A stretch of DNA of 35,128 nt. Origin: Candidatus Goldiibacteriota bacterium. GTDB taxonomy: Bacteria > Oederibacteriota > PGYV01 > DSYL01. Shown in pieces: positions 16,840 through 24,923 of the stretch. The translations under genes and the position numbers were made by a program. Position 1 is the first letter of the stretch, and each line of letters starts with the position of its first letter. The notes beneath the pieces were generated by a model. It was not told the DNA's origin, ran no database searches, and saw only the letters and a program-made list of their open reading frames with translations. The stretch lies in the NCBI GenBank assembly GCA_018000835.1, contig JAGNJD010000029.1, positions 1 through 35,128 of the forward strand. Reading direction: 5' to 3'.

Positions 16840-17217
16840 ATGAATAGAAAACTGATAATTTTATTAATGTTTGTGTTTATTGCACTATACGGGTGTAAAG
16901 ACAACAAAAAATGCAAAGTTACTTTAATTGAGATTATGTCTTCTTCTTCGTGTGAAGAATGCGTAACGACGTATAAACCGATGGTTGACGAATTAAAGAA
17001 AGAATTTACAAAAGACGTTAAATTCCTGATTTATGACACCGGCACAGATGAAGGGGTTAAAATGGCTAACAAATATGGCGTTACAAAACTGCCAACTTTT
17101 ATTTTTCTTGACAAAGAAGGCGTTGAATATTTCAGAATGAAAGACATTATTATAAAAGATGCAATGGCTGCAATAATTAATGCAAAATTAAACGAAAGTA
17201 ACGGGAACAAAAGATGA
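16840..17217 (+). CDS. Thioredoxin-fold lipoprotein
   Basis: I use the ATG at 16840, preceded by AGGAGGTG; the frame opening at 16816 includes that site. The 125 residues begin with a signal peptide ending in LYGC, so Cys19 is likely lipidated and the protein faces the periplasm. The thioredoxin-like domain has strand VTLIEIMSSSS, the redox pair CEEC (38-41), and the cis-proline loop VTKLPTFIFLD. It probably reduces or exchanges disulfides, or transfers electrons, outside the cytoplasm. Its stop overlaps the start of a tiny downstream ORF (ATGA). Confidence 0.85.
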   Translation: MNRKLIILLMFVFIALYGCKDNKKCKVTLIEIMSSSSCEECVTTYKPMVDELKKEFTKDVKFLIYDTGTDEGVKMANKYGVTKLPTFIFLDKEGVEYFRMKDIIIKDAMAAIINAKLNESNGNKR

Positions 17218-17390
17218 ATAGAATTATTACAAGAAACATAAATCCAAGACCACAAAAAAGAACTAAAAATATGGGATTTTCTTCGTTGAATTTTAACAGG
17301 AAAAGTGCAATCAGGAATTACGGGAAAGGTGCAGTTCCAAAGGGATATGCAAAAGGAAGCAGGATTACAATGGGCAGTGGCAGAGCCTGA
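17214..17390 (+). CDS. Small, very basic 58-residue ORF coupled to the thioredoxin lipoprotein
   Basis: The frame starts at the ATG overlapping the upstream stop (ATGA, 17214-17217) and ends at TGA 17388-17390. The product, MNRIITRNINPRPQKRTKNM then GFSSLNFNRKSAIRNYGKGA and a GSGRA tail, is rich in Arg, Lys, Asn and Gly with no acidic residues seen. No family is recognised. Its last codons lie inside the folded RNA-like element, so the natural C terminus may have been replaced by insertion of that element. Coupling by overlap and clean coding-like sequence before 17370 argue that it is or was translated. Confidence 0.45.
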   Translation: MNRIITRNINPRPQKRTKNMGFSSLNFNRKSAIRNYGKGAVPKGYAKGSRITMGSGRA

Positions 17391-17648
17391 CGGGGCAGTC
17401 AGACAGCCATCGGTAATTTATAGGCATCCCATCGCCGTCTAGTGGGACCCCCCTCGGGCTAAAGCCCGAGGCTCCCACAAAAAATTCAATCAACTTCGTT
17501 GATTGACCAAGGGACGAGGAATACCGGTGATATTCCGCAGCGACCTTGGAACCCTCTTGGCAAAGTAGATAAAACATTTTTAATGTGTGCATTTATAAAA
17601 TATCTCACTGAGATATTTTATTCCCCAAATTGAAGTTTGGGGTTTTCT
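17375..17648 (-). ncRNA. Highly structured RNA-like element, possible HEARO/omega RNA without nuclease
   Basis: In about 270 bases at least six perfect or near-perfect stems occur: CTGAC/GTCAG (17387-17402), GTGGGA/TCCCAC (17442-17478) enclosing CCTCGGGC/GCCCGAGG (17452-17471), TCAATCAAC/GTTGATTGA (17486-17506), CCAAGG/CCTTGG (17507-17549) enclosing GGAATA/TATTCC (17518-17536), AAAATATCTC/GAGATATTTT (17597-17619), and CCCCAAA/TTTGGGG (17623-17642). GC content is well above the neighbours. Read on the minus strand the CCTCGGGCTTTAGCCCGAGG stem and the GATGGGATGCC...GATGGCTGTC part recall guide-scaffold RNAs of IS200/IS605-type TnpB and IscB (HEARO). No IscB, TnpB or TnpA gene is adjacent. Strand and family are inference; the structure itself is plain. 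Confidence 0.5.
17623..17648 (+). terminator. Intrinsic-terminator-like hairpin at the edge of the folded element
   Basis: CCCCAAA (17623-17629), loop TTGAAG, TTTGGGG (17636-17642), then TTTTCT. On the plus strand this is a fair rho-independent terminator for the GT4/thioredoxin operon. On the minus strand it would be the first stem of the element. Confidence 0.5.
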
Positions 17649-17651
17649 GAA

Positions 17652-17678
17652 TGCTGTTCCAATAAACTTAATTGAAGA
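17652..17678. repeat. Second copy of the 8484-8509 repeat
   Basis: TGCTGTTCCAATAAACTTAA continuing TTGAAGA matches 8484-8509 at most positions with one extra base. It begins right after the folded element, so it may mark the element's flank or be part of it. Confidence 0.35.
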
Positions 17679-18171
17679 TTACAAACGTCCTTTGAGAAAA
17701 TAGAAAGTAGAGGATAGGAAGTAAATCAAAAATGATTATGAGATATGGCCCACATTACTGTGAGATATAGTTTGCAATAAAATAACATGTTAACAATGAA
17801 CGCAGGTAAAATAACCATTGTTCCATTTTTTTATAATTCAAGTCATTGCGGGGACAATGAAAGATTAAGGAAGACAGGTAATATCAGGATGGCTGGGATG
17901 GACGAAGCAATCTTGCAGTTAAAAGACGATTGTATTCGGAAACATTTCAACAGATGGATTGCTTCTGCTTTCGTTAAACCTTCTGCAGAGCTCATAAATG
18001 TTTGAAAAAAAGACAAGTAAACGTTCATTTTGTTCGCAATACTGCTCTCTGCTTTCCAATTATTATGATTTGATGTCTATTTAAAACATAATCGTTCAAT
18101 AAGATATGTATTTAAACAAAATATTCAAAATTTATTTTTTTACATGCCAGGAGTCACCATAATTATCAGAC

Positions 18172-18219
18172 ATTTGGCATTTATCACATTGCACTGTTGT
18201 TATTTGCCATTTATTCATA
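18172..18219 (+). repeat. Two similar boxes 30 bp apart upstream of trkA
   Basis: ATTTGGCATTTATCACA (from 18172) and ATTTGCCATTTATTCATA (from 18202) differ at one of the first 13 bases. Spacing is exactly 30 bp, close to three helical turns, and the -10 lies about 45 bases further on. This fits a pair of activator sites, though chance in AT-rich DNA is possible. Confidence 0.35.
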
Positions 18220-18259
18220 AGTAAACATCAATTTTATAGAAATTTATTACATTATGTAG

Positions 18260-18265
18260 TATAAT
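18260..18265 (+). promoter_or_regulatory. -10 element of the trkA promoter
   Basis: A perfect TATAAT lies 27 bases before the trkA start codon, so the leader would be about 20 bases. The -35 region (about 18237-18242, TAGAAA) is poor, suggesting dependence on an activator. Confidence 0.45.
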
Positions 18266-18292
18266 ATTATCTAATTTTTACAGGAGGATATC

Positions 18293-18727
18293 ATGAGAAT
18301 CGTAATACTTGGATGTGGCAGATTAGGCACAATCATTGCCGGAAGAATGATTAAGGACCCTAAAAATCAGGTAAACATAATAGATAAAGACCGCAATGCA
18401 CTGATGAAATTGGGAGATGATTTCCCGGGTAAAATTATGCAGGCAGATGGCGTAAACATGGCAATTTATTCCCTGATTTTGAATGAAACGGAAAAGACGG
18501 ACGTTTTTCTTGCGTTAACCAACATTGACAATACGAACATCATGGCTGCAGAGATTGCAAAACAAAAATATAAAGTTGACAAAGTAATTGCGCGAATTGA
18601 CGATCCGATACGTGCAAAGGCGTTTGAAGAACTCGGAATAGAGACGTTTTGCCCGACCACGTTATCTGAAAAAAGGATAATCAAAATGATGACTCCGGCA
18701 AAAACAGAGGAAGATAAGGGGGAATAA
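18293..18727 (+). CDS. TrkA/RCK N-domain protein (potassium-transport regulator), first of two
   Basis: The 144-residue cytoplasmic protein is a lone RCK-N Rossmann domain: VILGCGRLGTIIAGRM is the nucleotide-binding GxGxxG, IIDKD (about 34-38) supplies the acidic ribose-binding residue, and IARIDDP closes the domain. There is no RCK-C domain, unlike the next gene. Such proteins gate Trk/Ktr potassium channels in response to NAD(H) or ATP/ADP. Two adjacent trkA genes with different lengths occur in several lineages, where the products form a hetero-complex. No TrkH/KtrB membrane partner is in the window. Ribosome site AGGAGG. Confidence 0.88.
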   Translation: MRIVILGCGRLGTIIAGRMIKDPKNQVNIIDKDRNALMKLGDDFPGKIMQADGVNMAIYSLILNETEKTDVFLALTNIDNTNIMAAEIAKQKYKVDKVIARIDDPIRAKAFEELGIETFCPTTLSEKRIIKMMTPAKTEEDKGE

Positions 18728-18729
18728 AA

Positions 18730-19404
18730 ATGGCGATACAAAACGTTGAAAAAAAATTTGTCATAATCGTGGGCGCAGGTAAAACCGGATATAATCTTGC
18801 AAAATTACTGATGGAAGAGGGGCATGAGGTTTTACTCGTTGAGAAAAACAAGACACGTTATTTTGAATTGAACAACGAACTCGGCGAAAATATTTTTCTT
18901 GGCGATGCTTCCGAGTCTGATATTTTGAAAAATATAGGAACAAACAGGGCAGATGTTTTGGTTGCTGTTACGGGAGACGACGATACCAATCTTGTCATAT
19001 GCCAGTTGGCAAAAATTATGTATATGATACCGAGGACAATAGCCCGAATTTCAAATCCAAAAAATGAGGATATTTTTTCTTCTCTCGGCGTTGATAACGT
19101 GGTTAATACAACCCAGATAGTTAATTCACTTATAGAAAAAGAAGTAGATGCAGGCATGCTTGTCCCCGTTATGGAATTAAAGGGAGGGAAAGTTGAGATA
19201 ATAGAAACGGAGATAACTTCAAATTCTCCCGTCATTAATAAACAGATAAAAGACATAAAACTTCCTGAGGATTGTCTTATCGTATCTGTTGTCCGTGGAG
19301 ATGACGTCATTTTCCCACATGGCAATACAGTGCTTGAAAAAAACGATACGGTTATGGCACTTGTGTCAAAAGATAAGAAGGCGGAATTGCGAAAAATATT
19401 ATGA
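18730..19404 (+). CDS. TrkA protein with RCK-N and RCK-C domains, second of two
   Basis: The 224 residues comprise RCK-N (about 9-130, with IIVGAGKTGYNLAKLL, VEKNKTR and ARISNP) and an RCK-C domain (about 140-224, VPVMELKGGKVEIIETEIT, then VVRGDDVIFPHGNTVLEKND). It probably pairs with the preceding protein to control potassium uptake. It begins two bases after that gene and its last bases overlap the next gene, a GT-C membrane glycosyltransferase (ATGA, 19401-19404). That coupling is hard to explain by function. Confidence 0.9.
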   Translation: MAIQNVEKKFVIIVGAGKTGYNLAKLLMEEGHEVLLVEKNKTRYFELNNELGENIFLGDASESDILKNIGTNRADVLVAVTGDDDTNLVICQLAKIMYMIPRTIARISNPKNEDIFSSLGVDNVVNTTQIVNSLIEKEVDAGMLVPVMELKGGKVEIIETEITSNSPVINKQIKDIKLPEDCLIVSVVRGDDVIFPHGNTVLEKNDTVMALVSKDKKAELRKIL

Positions 19405-21458
19405 CAGGGATTATAAGTAATTTAACAGAAAATAACATAAAAAAACTGTTTGCTTTTTATTCAGCATGTATTTCAGTAATTTTTTTTGTGGCGATGATGT
19501 TTTATACCGGATTTAGACTTTCCGCACCACTTGACGACGCTTTTATTTATTTTCAGTATGCAAAAAACATGGCGTCTGGAGCATTTTTTGAATTTGTAAG
19601 GGGCGAAGGGTATTCATCAGGTGCCACTAGCTTTTTATATGCAATCATTCTCACTCCTTTTGCATTTATTTTCCGTAATTCATCATTAATTATAATTTTA
19701 TATTTAATTGGTGCAGTATGCCTGTTTTTAAGCGCATATTTTATTTATAAAATTTTAATTGAATTAAACGTTGAAAAATTATTCGCCCTTTTTGGCAGCA
19801 TTTTTTTCATAACAAACGGAAACGTTTTATGGGGGTATTTTTCAGGTATGGAAATTCCGTTGTTTTCTGCATTGATAATAATCACTCTTTATTACATTAT
19901 AAAAGATAAATTAAAAGAACAGATAATATCACTTTGTTTTCTTTCTATTGTAAGACCAGAAGGATTTTTTCTTACTTTATTTTATTGCTTAATTAAATTT
20001 ATTAATCTTTTTTTAAAGCGGAAGGGTAAAAAGGGAGAAAACCCCGTTATTTTTATTATTCCATTAATCCCCGGCATTTTGTATTTTATAACGAATAAAA
20101 TTTTTACAGGCGATTTTATGCCGAATACGATGCGTGCCAAGTCTGATTTTTCGATGTATTACCCTGTCTGGACTGAAATCATCAAAAATGGGCTGCAAAA
20201 ATATTTCAGTTTTTTGTTTAACGTTTATAACGGTGAACAGGAACACTGGTTTTTTCATTATTCCTTTCTGATTTTTATTTTTGGAATCATAGCAGGGATT
20301 GGTAGTGAAATTACGTCAAGAAAATTAAAATTTTTTTCGGTTTCTTTTGTGTGGTTTTTCCTTGGAACCTTGTCAACCGTTTTTTCGAGTTTTTTTTCAG
20401 TCCATAATTACAGATATGCAATGCCTTTTATGCCGATATTTTGCATAATATTTATTTATGGATTATACGCTCTTTTGTCAAGATTTAATTTTAAATTAAA
20501 AGCAGGAAAAGATTCTTTTTATTATTCTATAATGACGTTACTTTTGTTTTTTAATTTATTTACGATATTTGCAAATCTTGTAAATTTTGGCAGGGATTGT
20601 AAAAGTATTTATGACCAGTCAGTTTCAGCAGGAAAATGGATAAAGGAAAATCTTCCCAAAAACGCAAAAGTTGCAATAAACGACATTGGCGCAATTACGT
20701 TTTTTTCTGATGCAAAAATATACGACCTTGTCGGCCTCGTGACCAATGGTCAGGCAAGGGTATTCCGTAACGGCATAGCAGGTGTTTATGAAAAATTGGA
20801 AAAAGTCAGGCCCGATTATTTTATGTTACACCTCGGCTGGTTTAACTATGAAAGGTATTCTTTTTTTGGATTGTCAGATAAGCGTCTCGTAACTTTTAAT
20901 TTAACCCGTGAACCACCATATTATGTCGTTGGTTCGCCGGAAGTTTGCGTAAAATTTAAAACGGAACTCATAAACAGCGGCGATACCATAAAAAACGATT
21001 TTATTAAAGAAGATTTTATTGTGGTTGATAAAATTGACGTTTGTGACATAGAGTCAGAGGATAAACACGATTATAAAATCTGGACCTGTTTTGTCCCTGA
21101 CGTCCCGGGAACTTTGCTTGAGGAGACAAGAGACGTTAAAACAGACGTTTTATTGATTGACGGTGGCAGAGAAACGATAGGCGGAGAAAAATTTGTCGTA
21201 AATAATCTGAAGCCGGGCATAGATTTAAAAATTGTAAGACGCACTTTTAATCCGGAAAAATCGGAATTAAAAGTAAGAATTGATTCAAAAGATGCAGGTT
21301 TGTGGCAGCAGGATAAAGAAGATGGATTCGTTGAACTTTCATACGTTATATCCGGAGATATGGTTACATCAACAAAAGCAAAAATTGAAATATCCGAATC
21401 CGGCAAAAAAAGATATAATTCTTTTTATTACTGGATGTTACAAAGGAGGAACAAATAA
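19401..21458 (+). CDS. GT-C-type membrane glycosyltransferase
   Basis: This 685-residue inner-membrane protein has roughly ten hydrophobic helices over residues 1-395, then a soluble domain of about 290 residues facing the periplasm. The first loop holds LDDAFIYFQYAKNMASG followed by GEGYSSGATSFLYA. The DD pair and this loop are typical of polyprenyl-phosphate-sugar-using GT-C enzymes such as arabinosyl- and mannosyl-transferases. The soluble part starts VAINDIGAITFFSDAKIYDL, a block common at the C terminus of this group. The sugar and acceptor are unknown. The start overlaps the trkA stop by four bases and the end overlaps the next start by one base. Confidence 0.8.
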   Translation: MTGIISNLTENNIKKLFAFYSACISVIFFVAMMFYTGFRLSAPLDDAFIYFQYAKNMASGAFFEFVRGEGYSSGATSFLYAIILTPFAFIFRNSSLIIILYLIGAVCLFLSAYFIYKILIELNVEKLFALFGSIFFITNGNVLWGYFSGMEIPLFSALIIITLYYIIKDKLKEQIISLCFLSIVRPEGFFLTLFYCLIKFINLFLKRKGKKGENPVIFIIPLIPGILYFITNKIFTGDFMPNTMRAKSDFSMYYPVWTEIIKNGLQKYFSFLFNVYNGEQEHWFFHYSFLIFIFGIIAGIGSEITSRKLKFFSVSFVWFFLGTLSTVFSSFFSVHNYRYAMPFMPIFCIIFIYGLYALLSRFNFKLKAGKDSFYYSIMTLLLFFNLFTIFANLVNFGRDCKSIYDQSVSAGKWIKENLPKNAKVAINDIGAITFFSDAKIYDLVGLVTNGQARVFRNGIAGVYEKLEKVRPDYFMLHLGWFNYERYSFFGLSDKRLVTFNLTREPPYYVVGSPEVCVKFKTELINSGDTIKNDFIKEDFIVVDKIDVCDIESEDKHDYKIWTCFVPDVPGTLLEETRDVKTDVLLIDGGRETIGGEKFVVNNLKPGIDLKIVRRTFNPEKSELKVRIDSKDAGLWQQDKEDGFVELSYVISGDMVTSTKAKIEISESGKKRYNSFYYWMLQRRNK

Positions 21459-22678
21459 TGAAACCAAAAATAAAATTATTCAGTGACATTCCCATTAATG
21501 CCATTATAATTCCAATACTTCTGATTTTCCTGTTGCAGGTATTTATATCAATGTTTTACAACAATAACAATCTTACTTTTTATTCAATTCATTCGTTTGA
21601 CTCGTTAACAAAAGCGGATACTATGGCAAACTCAAACTGGACGGATCCTGGACGAAATATACCGGGACTAAAGGAAATTAACGGATTTTTATATCCTTTT
21701 ATCGTTTCCTTACTTATAAAACTATTCGGAAAATACAACGTTATTCCGGTTTTATACGTTATTTCCTTTTTTGTATTTTTATTAATTTCAATAATTTTTT
21801 ATAAAATTGCATACTATTTCTTTGGCGGTAATTATTCAAAATTAACGACGGTTGTCTTTATCATAACCGCTCCGGTTATGCTTTCTGTTTTTTCAGGCGC
21901 CGACGTTATATTGATTGATTTATTGTTTGCTCTAAACGTTTATTATATTTATTTTTATGCTCCGGCCAAAGATTATAAAATGTCAATAATAATATCCATA
22001 ATTTTGTTATTTACAAATTATGCCGGAATAATTTATGGATTGTCGTCACTTTTTTACATTGCGTTATCAATGAACGAAAAGAAAATAAAGGATAATTACG
22101 TCAGAAACGTTCTGATTTTAATTTCCTGTTTTGTTTTATTTTGTATAATTTTTTGTGGCTTTATTTTTATTGAAAAAATCACCCCTTCTTTTATTGAACA
22201 AAACGTCCTGAAGGAAAACAAAACGTTTTACGTTCATTCTTTTTTTAAAGACGGATTTTTATGGTCGAAATTAATTCCGCCTTTTCTTTCCATTTTCTTT
22301 TTTATTTCTTTGTTCATGCGTTATTCAAATGAAATAAGAGAAAAGAAAATATCTTTTATGACTTATGCATTGCTGGTTTCAATAGCGGCGTTTATTATAG
22401 AGTTTTTTGCAGTTTTTTCAATTAAAACAGATACGGTTCTTTTCATCGCACCTTTTTTCTTTTTGTTTACTCTTTTAAGTATGGATGGAATTTTTTATTT
22501 TGCAGATTTAATCCAGAGAAAAAACTCAATTTTTACCAAAAACAATTTAATATTGGGCTTGATATTATTTGTTATATTATATAATATAATCTGGTCGTTT
22601 ACCCTGACGATTGAAAAAAATAATGACATTAGACAACAGCACGGCAACGTGTACGTTGAAAAATTTTTTGAAAAATGA
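21458..22678 (+). CDS. Polytopic membrane protein, probable GT-C relative
   Basis: The 406-residue protein has about ten hydrophobic segments separated by short loops. The first periplasmic loop contains SFDSLTKADTMANSNWTDPG and INGFLYPFIVSLLIKLFG, the position and style of the acceptor/donor loop in GT39/GT83-like enzymes, but I see no clear DD or DE motif. It lacks the C-terminal soluble domain of its neighbours. Ribosome site AAAGGAGG lies within the previous gene and start/stop share one base (TAATG). A role with the flanking glycosyltransferases is inferred from the operon. Confidence 0.6.
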   Translation: MKPKIKLFSDIPINAIIIPILLIFLLQVFISMFYNNNNLTFYSIHSFDSLTKADTMANSNWTDPGRNIPGLKEINGFLYPFIVSLLIKLFGKYNVIPVLYVISFFVFLLISIIFYKIAYYFFGGNYSKLTTVVFIITAPVMLSVFSGADVILIDLLFALNVYYIYFYAPAKDYKMSIIISIILLFTNYAGIIYGLSSLFYIALSMNEKKIKDNYVRNVLILISCFVLFCIIFCGFIFIEKITPSFIEQNVLKENKTFYVHSFFKDGFLWSKLIPPFLSIFFFISLFMRYSNEIREKKISFMTYALLVSIAAFIIEFFAVFSIKTDTVLFIAPFFFLFTLLSMDGIFYFADLIQRKNSIFTKNNLILGLILFVILYNIIWSFTLTIEKNNDIRQQHGNVYVEKFFEK

Positions 22679-22686
22679 GGTGATTG

Positions 22687-24915
22687 ATGGCAAAGAAAAA
22701 AGAATCGTTTTTAATCGGAATTAATTCTTTTTATCCCGTTGCCATATCTTTTATTCTTGTTTTTATGGGCCAGTATTTTATGTATGATAATAAAAAAATA
22801 GTTACCGGTCTTGTTTTTTTTGGTTTTGCAGCAATATCCCTGATTTTTTCATTTTTCAGACAGAAAAACGCACAATTAAAAAAAGACGAAAAAATAGACA
22901 AAAAAACTGAAATGATACTTTTGTTTATAATAATTTTAATAGGGATATTTTACAGGTCGTATATGATAAATGAAATCCCGTCAGGCTGTTACAGGGATGA
23001 GGGACAGAATGGTAACGAAGCAATAAACATAATGAACGGAACTGTAATTGATGGAACGAGTTTACCGGTTTACATTGAAAGATGGACGCAAAATGCAGCA
23101 ATGTATTTTTATTTAATAGCAGTTTCTTTTAAACTTTTTGGCATAGGCGTTTTACAGATACGGCTCGTTTCCATTTTATTTGGCATTTTATGCATCCCTG
23201 CTTTTTATTTTTTATTAAGATATTTATTTGGCGCTCGTCTGGCTTTACTTGGAACGTTTTTAATTGCGGTCCTGAGATGGCACGTAAATTTTTCCAGAAT
23301 CGGTTTTCTCGGCATTTTAACTGTTTTTTTCGTCATTTTATGTTTTTATTTTACTTGGCGATCGTATAAAGAACGTAAACTATTTGATTTCATAATGCTT
23401 GGCATTGTAACCGCATTATCTTTATATACGTATCTTGCTTCCCGCCTAATCCCTGTTGGTATTTTCTTTTTTATGGTTTATCTTTTATTTAAGGATTTTA
23501 AATTTTACAAACAGAATTGGAAAAAAATTCTTATAGGAATTGCAGTTTTTTTTGTCGTTGGGTTTCCGTTGTTTAAATATGCAATGGAGCATCCACAGTA
23601 TTTTACAAGCAGACAGACTGCGGTATCAATATTTAATACCGAAATGTTAAGAGAGATAGGCGGAAGATATGCAGAAAAAGATGGACAGCCAAAGCACTGG
23701 ACAAAATTATATGTTGAAAATGTATGGAGAACGCTTTTAATGTTTAACTGGAGTGGTGATGGAAATCCGAGACATAATTATGGGTTAAAACCCATGCTTG
23801 ATTTTACGACTGGAATATTTTTTGTAATCGGATTTTTAACTTCAATGTTTAAATTACTAAAACCTTTTAATTTTTTGTTATTTTCGTTTTTTATATCCTT
23901 GCTGCAGGCGGGACTGCTATCTACGGAATCACCTCAGGCATACAGGACTATCGGATTGATACCCATAGTTTTAATTATGGCTGTCATTGGTTTTCAGACG
24001 ATTTATTTTGCAATAAACGAGCAATTTAGAAAAAAGGCCCCGGTTATAATTACTGTTTTGATGCTTCTGGTTGCTGGTTTTGCTGCTTATGAAAATTATG
24101 ATAAATATTTTTTTGGATTTGCAAAGAATCCAGGAAGTTGGGCTGAATTCTCGGTGGATGAATACAGTATGGGCAGATACGTTCATTCACTTGGTGATGA
24201 TTACATAGCCATTATTGACCCGGCGTGGATGAATAGTTATACTTTCAAATTTGCAACGTATCCATACAAGAATTACGTTGAGTTTTCGCCATCCGAATGG
24301 ATACCAATAAAAGCAAAAGCTGAAAAAAATTTCACATACATTCTCGACGATGAATATCTGCCCCTTGTCCCGGTTCTTAAATCGATGTATCCAAACGGCA
24401 GATACTCTGATTTCAGGCATAAATTTTACAAGGAAAAAATACTTTATTTTACTTATGAAGTGCCTTACGATGACGTAAAAAAATATCAGGATAAGCCGAT
24501 TAAAAACGGATTAATGGGACATTATTATTATGGATTGGAGTGGAAAGAACCAGCTGCATTCAGAAGAATAGATCCGTTCATATTATTTAACTGGACGGTG
24601 GACCCGATTATGGGTAAATTTTCTGTAAAATGGACCGGTAAAATAAAAATAGAACAACCAGGAGAATATACTTTTATTACGAAGTCAAACGATTACTCAG
24701 ACTTAACAATAGATGACAGGATTGTATTGAAAAATTCAGGCGGTGGAGGTGGATTAAATTCCGTTTCAGGCAGTATAAAACTTACAAAGGGATTGCATAA
24801 CATTGTGATTAGATACTATGAAAGCGTTCATTATTCAAAAATGCAGTTCTGGTGGAGAAAACCAGGGACAATGGAAGAAGAAATTGTCCCTGCAGAAGTC
24901 CTTTTTCCGGAATAA
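22687..24915 (+). CDS. GT39-like membrane glycosyltransferase fused to a PA14 domain
   Basis: I choose the ATG at 22687 after GAGGTGA (a TTG just before it is less likely). The 742 residues hold two N-terminal helices, then a GT-C body with the acidic loop IPSGCYRDEGQNGNEAINIM (DE pair as in GT39/ArnT-type enzymes), about ten helices to residue 475, and a periplasmic part. Residues about 606-742 form a PA14 domain: GLMGHYYYGLEW, VKWTGKIKIEQPGEYTF, SDLTIDDRIVL, LTKGLHNIVIRYYE and KMQFWWRKPG. PA14 modules bind glycans, so this one may hold the acceptor chain. The enzyme would transfer sugar from a polyprenyl-phosphate donor on the outer face of the inner membrane. Confidence 0.85.
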   Translation: MAKKKESFLIGINSFYPVAISFILVFMGQYFMYDNKKIVTGLVFFGFAAISLIFSFFRQKNAQLKKDEKIDKKTEMILLFIIILIGIFYRSYMINEIPSGCYRDEGQNGNEAINIMNGTVIDGTSLPVYIERWTQNAAMYFYLIAVSFKLFGIGVLQIRLVSILFGILCIPAFYFLLRYLFGARLALLGTFLIAVLRWHVNFSRIGFLGILTVFFVILCFYFTWRSYKERKLFDFIMLGIVTALSLYTYLASRLIPVGIFFFMVYLLFKDFKFYKQNWKKILIGIAVFFVVGFPLFKYAMEHPQYFTSRQTAVSIFNTEMLREIGGRYAEKDGQPKHWTKLYVENVWRTLLMFNWSGDGNPRHNYGLKPMLDFTTGIFFVIGFLTSMFKLLKPFNFLLFSFFISLLQAGLLSTESPQAYRTIGLIPIVLIMAVIGFQTIYFAINEQFRKKAPVIITVLMLLVAGFAAYENYDKYFFGFAKNPGSWAEFSVDEYSMGRYVHSLGDDYIAIIDPAWMNSYTFKFATYPYKNYVEFSPSEWIPIKAKAEKNFTYILDDEYLPLVPVLKSMYPNGRYSDFRHKFYKEKILYFTYEVPYDDVKKYQDKPIKNGLMGHYYYGLEWKEPAAFRRIDPFILFNWTVDPIMGKFSVKWTGKIKIEQPGEYTFITKSNDYSDLTIDDRIVLKNSGGGGGLNSVSGSIKLTKGLHNIVIRYYESVHYSKMQFWWRKPGTMEEEIVPAEVLFPE

Positions 24916-24923
24916 TTTATTTT

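Larger units (their letters stand above)
17679..18292. other. Intergenic region before the trkA pair
   Basis: About 600 bases with no gene I can defend. One frame (17787-18005, 72 codons) has no ribosome site and no recognisable motif. The right part carries a spaced direct repeat (18172-18219) and a strong -10 for the trkA genes. Confidence 0.55.

Noticed and set aside
17375-17395. GCCACTG on the minus strand, like part of a cobalamin-riboswitch B12 box
   Set aside because: The rest of the cobalamin riboswitch core is absent.
17365-17592. 75-codon minus-strand frame through the folded element
   Set aside because: Its translation merely follows the stems; it could be a degraded TnpB tail, but no zinc-finger or RuvC motif is visible.
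17787-18005. 72-codon plus-strand frame before trkA
   Set aside because: No ribosome site, no motif, and no conserved-looking segment; kept only as a note in the intergenic entry.
18858-19325. 155-codon minus-strand frame inside the second trkA gene
   Set aside because: Antisense to a clear RCK protein; Ser/Thr-rich low-sense translation.
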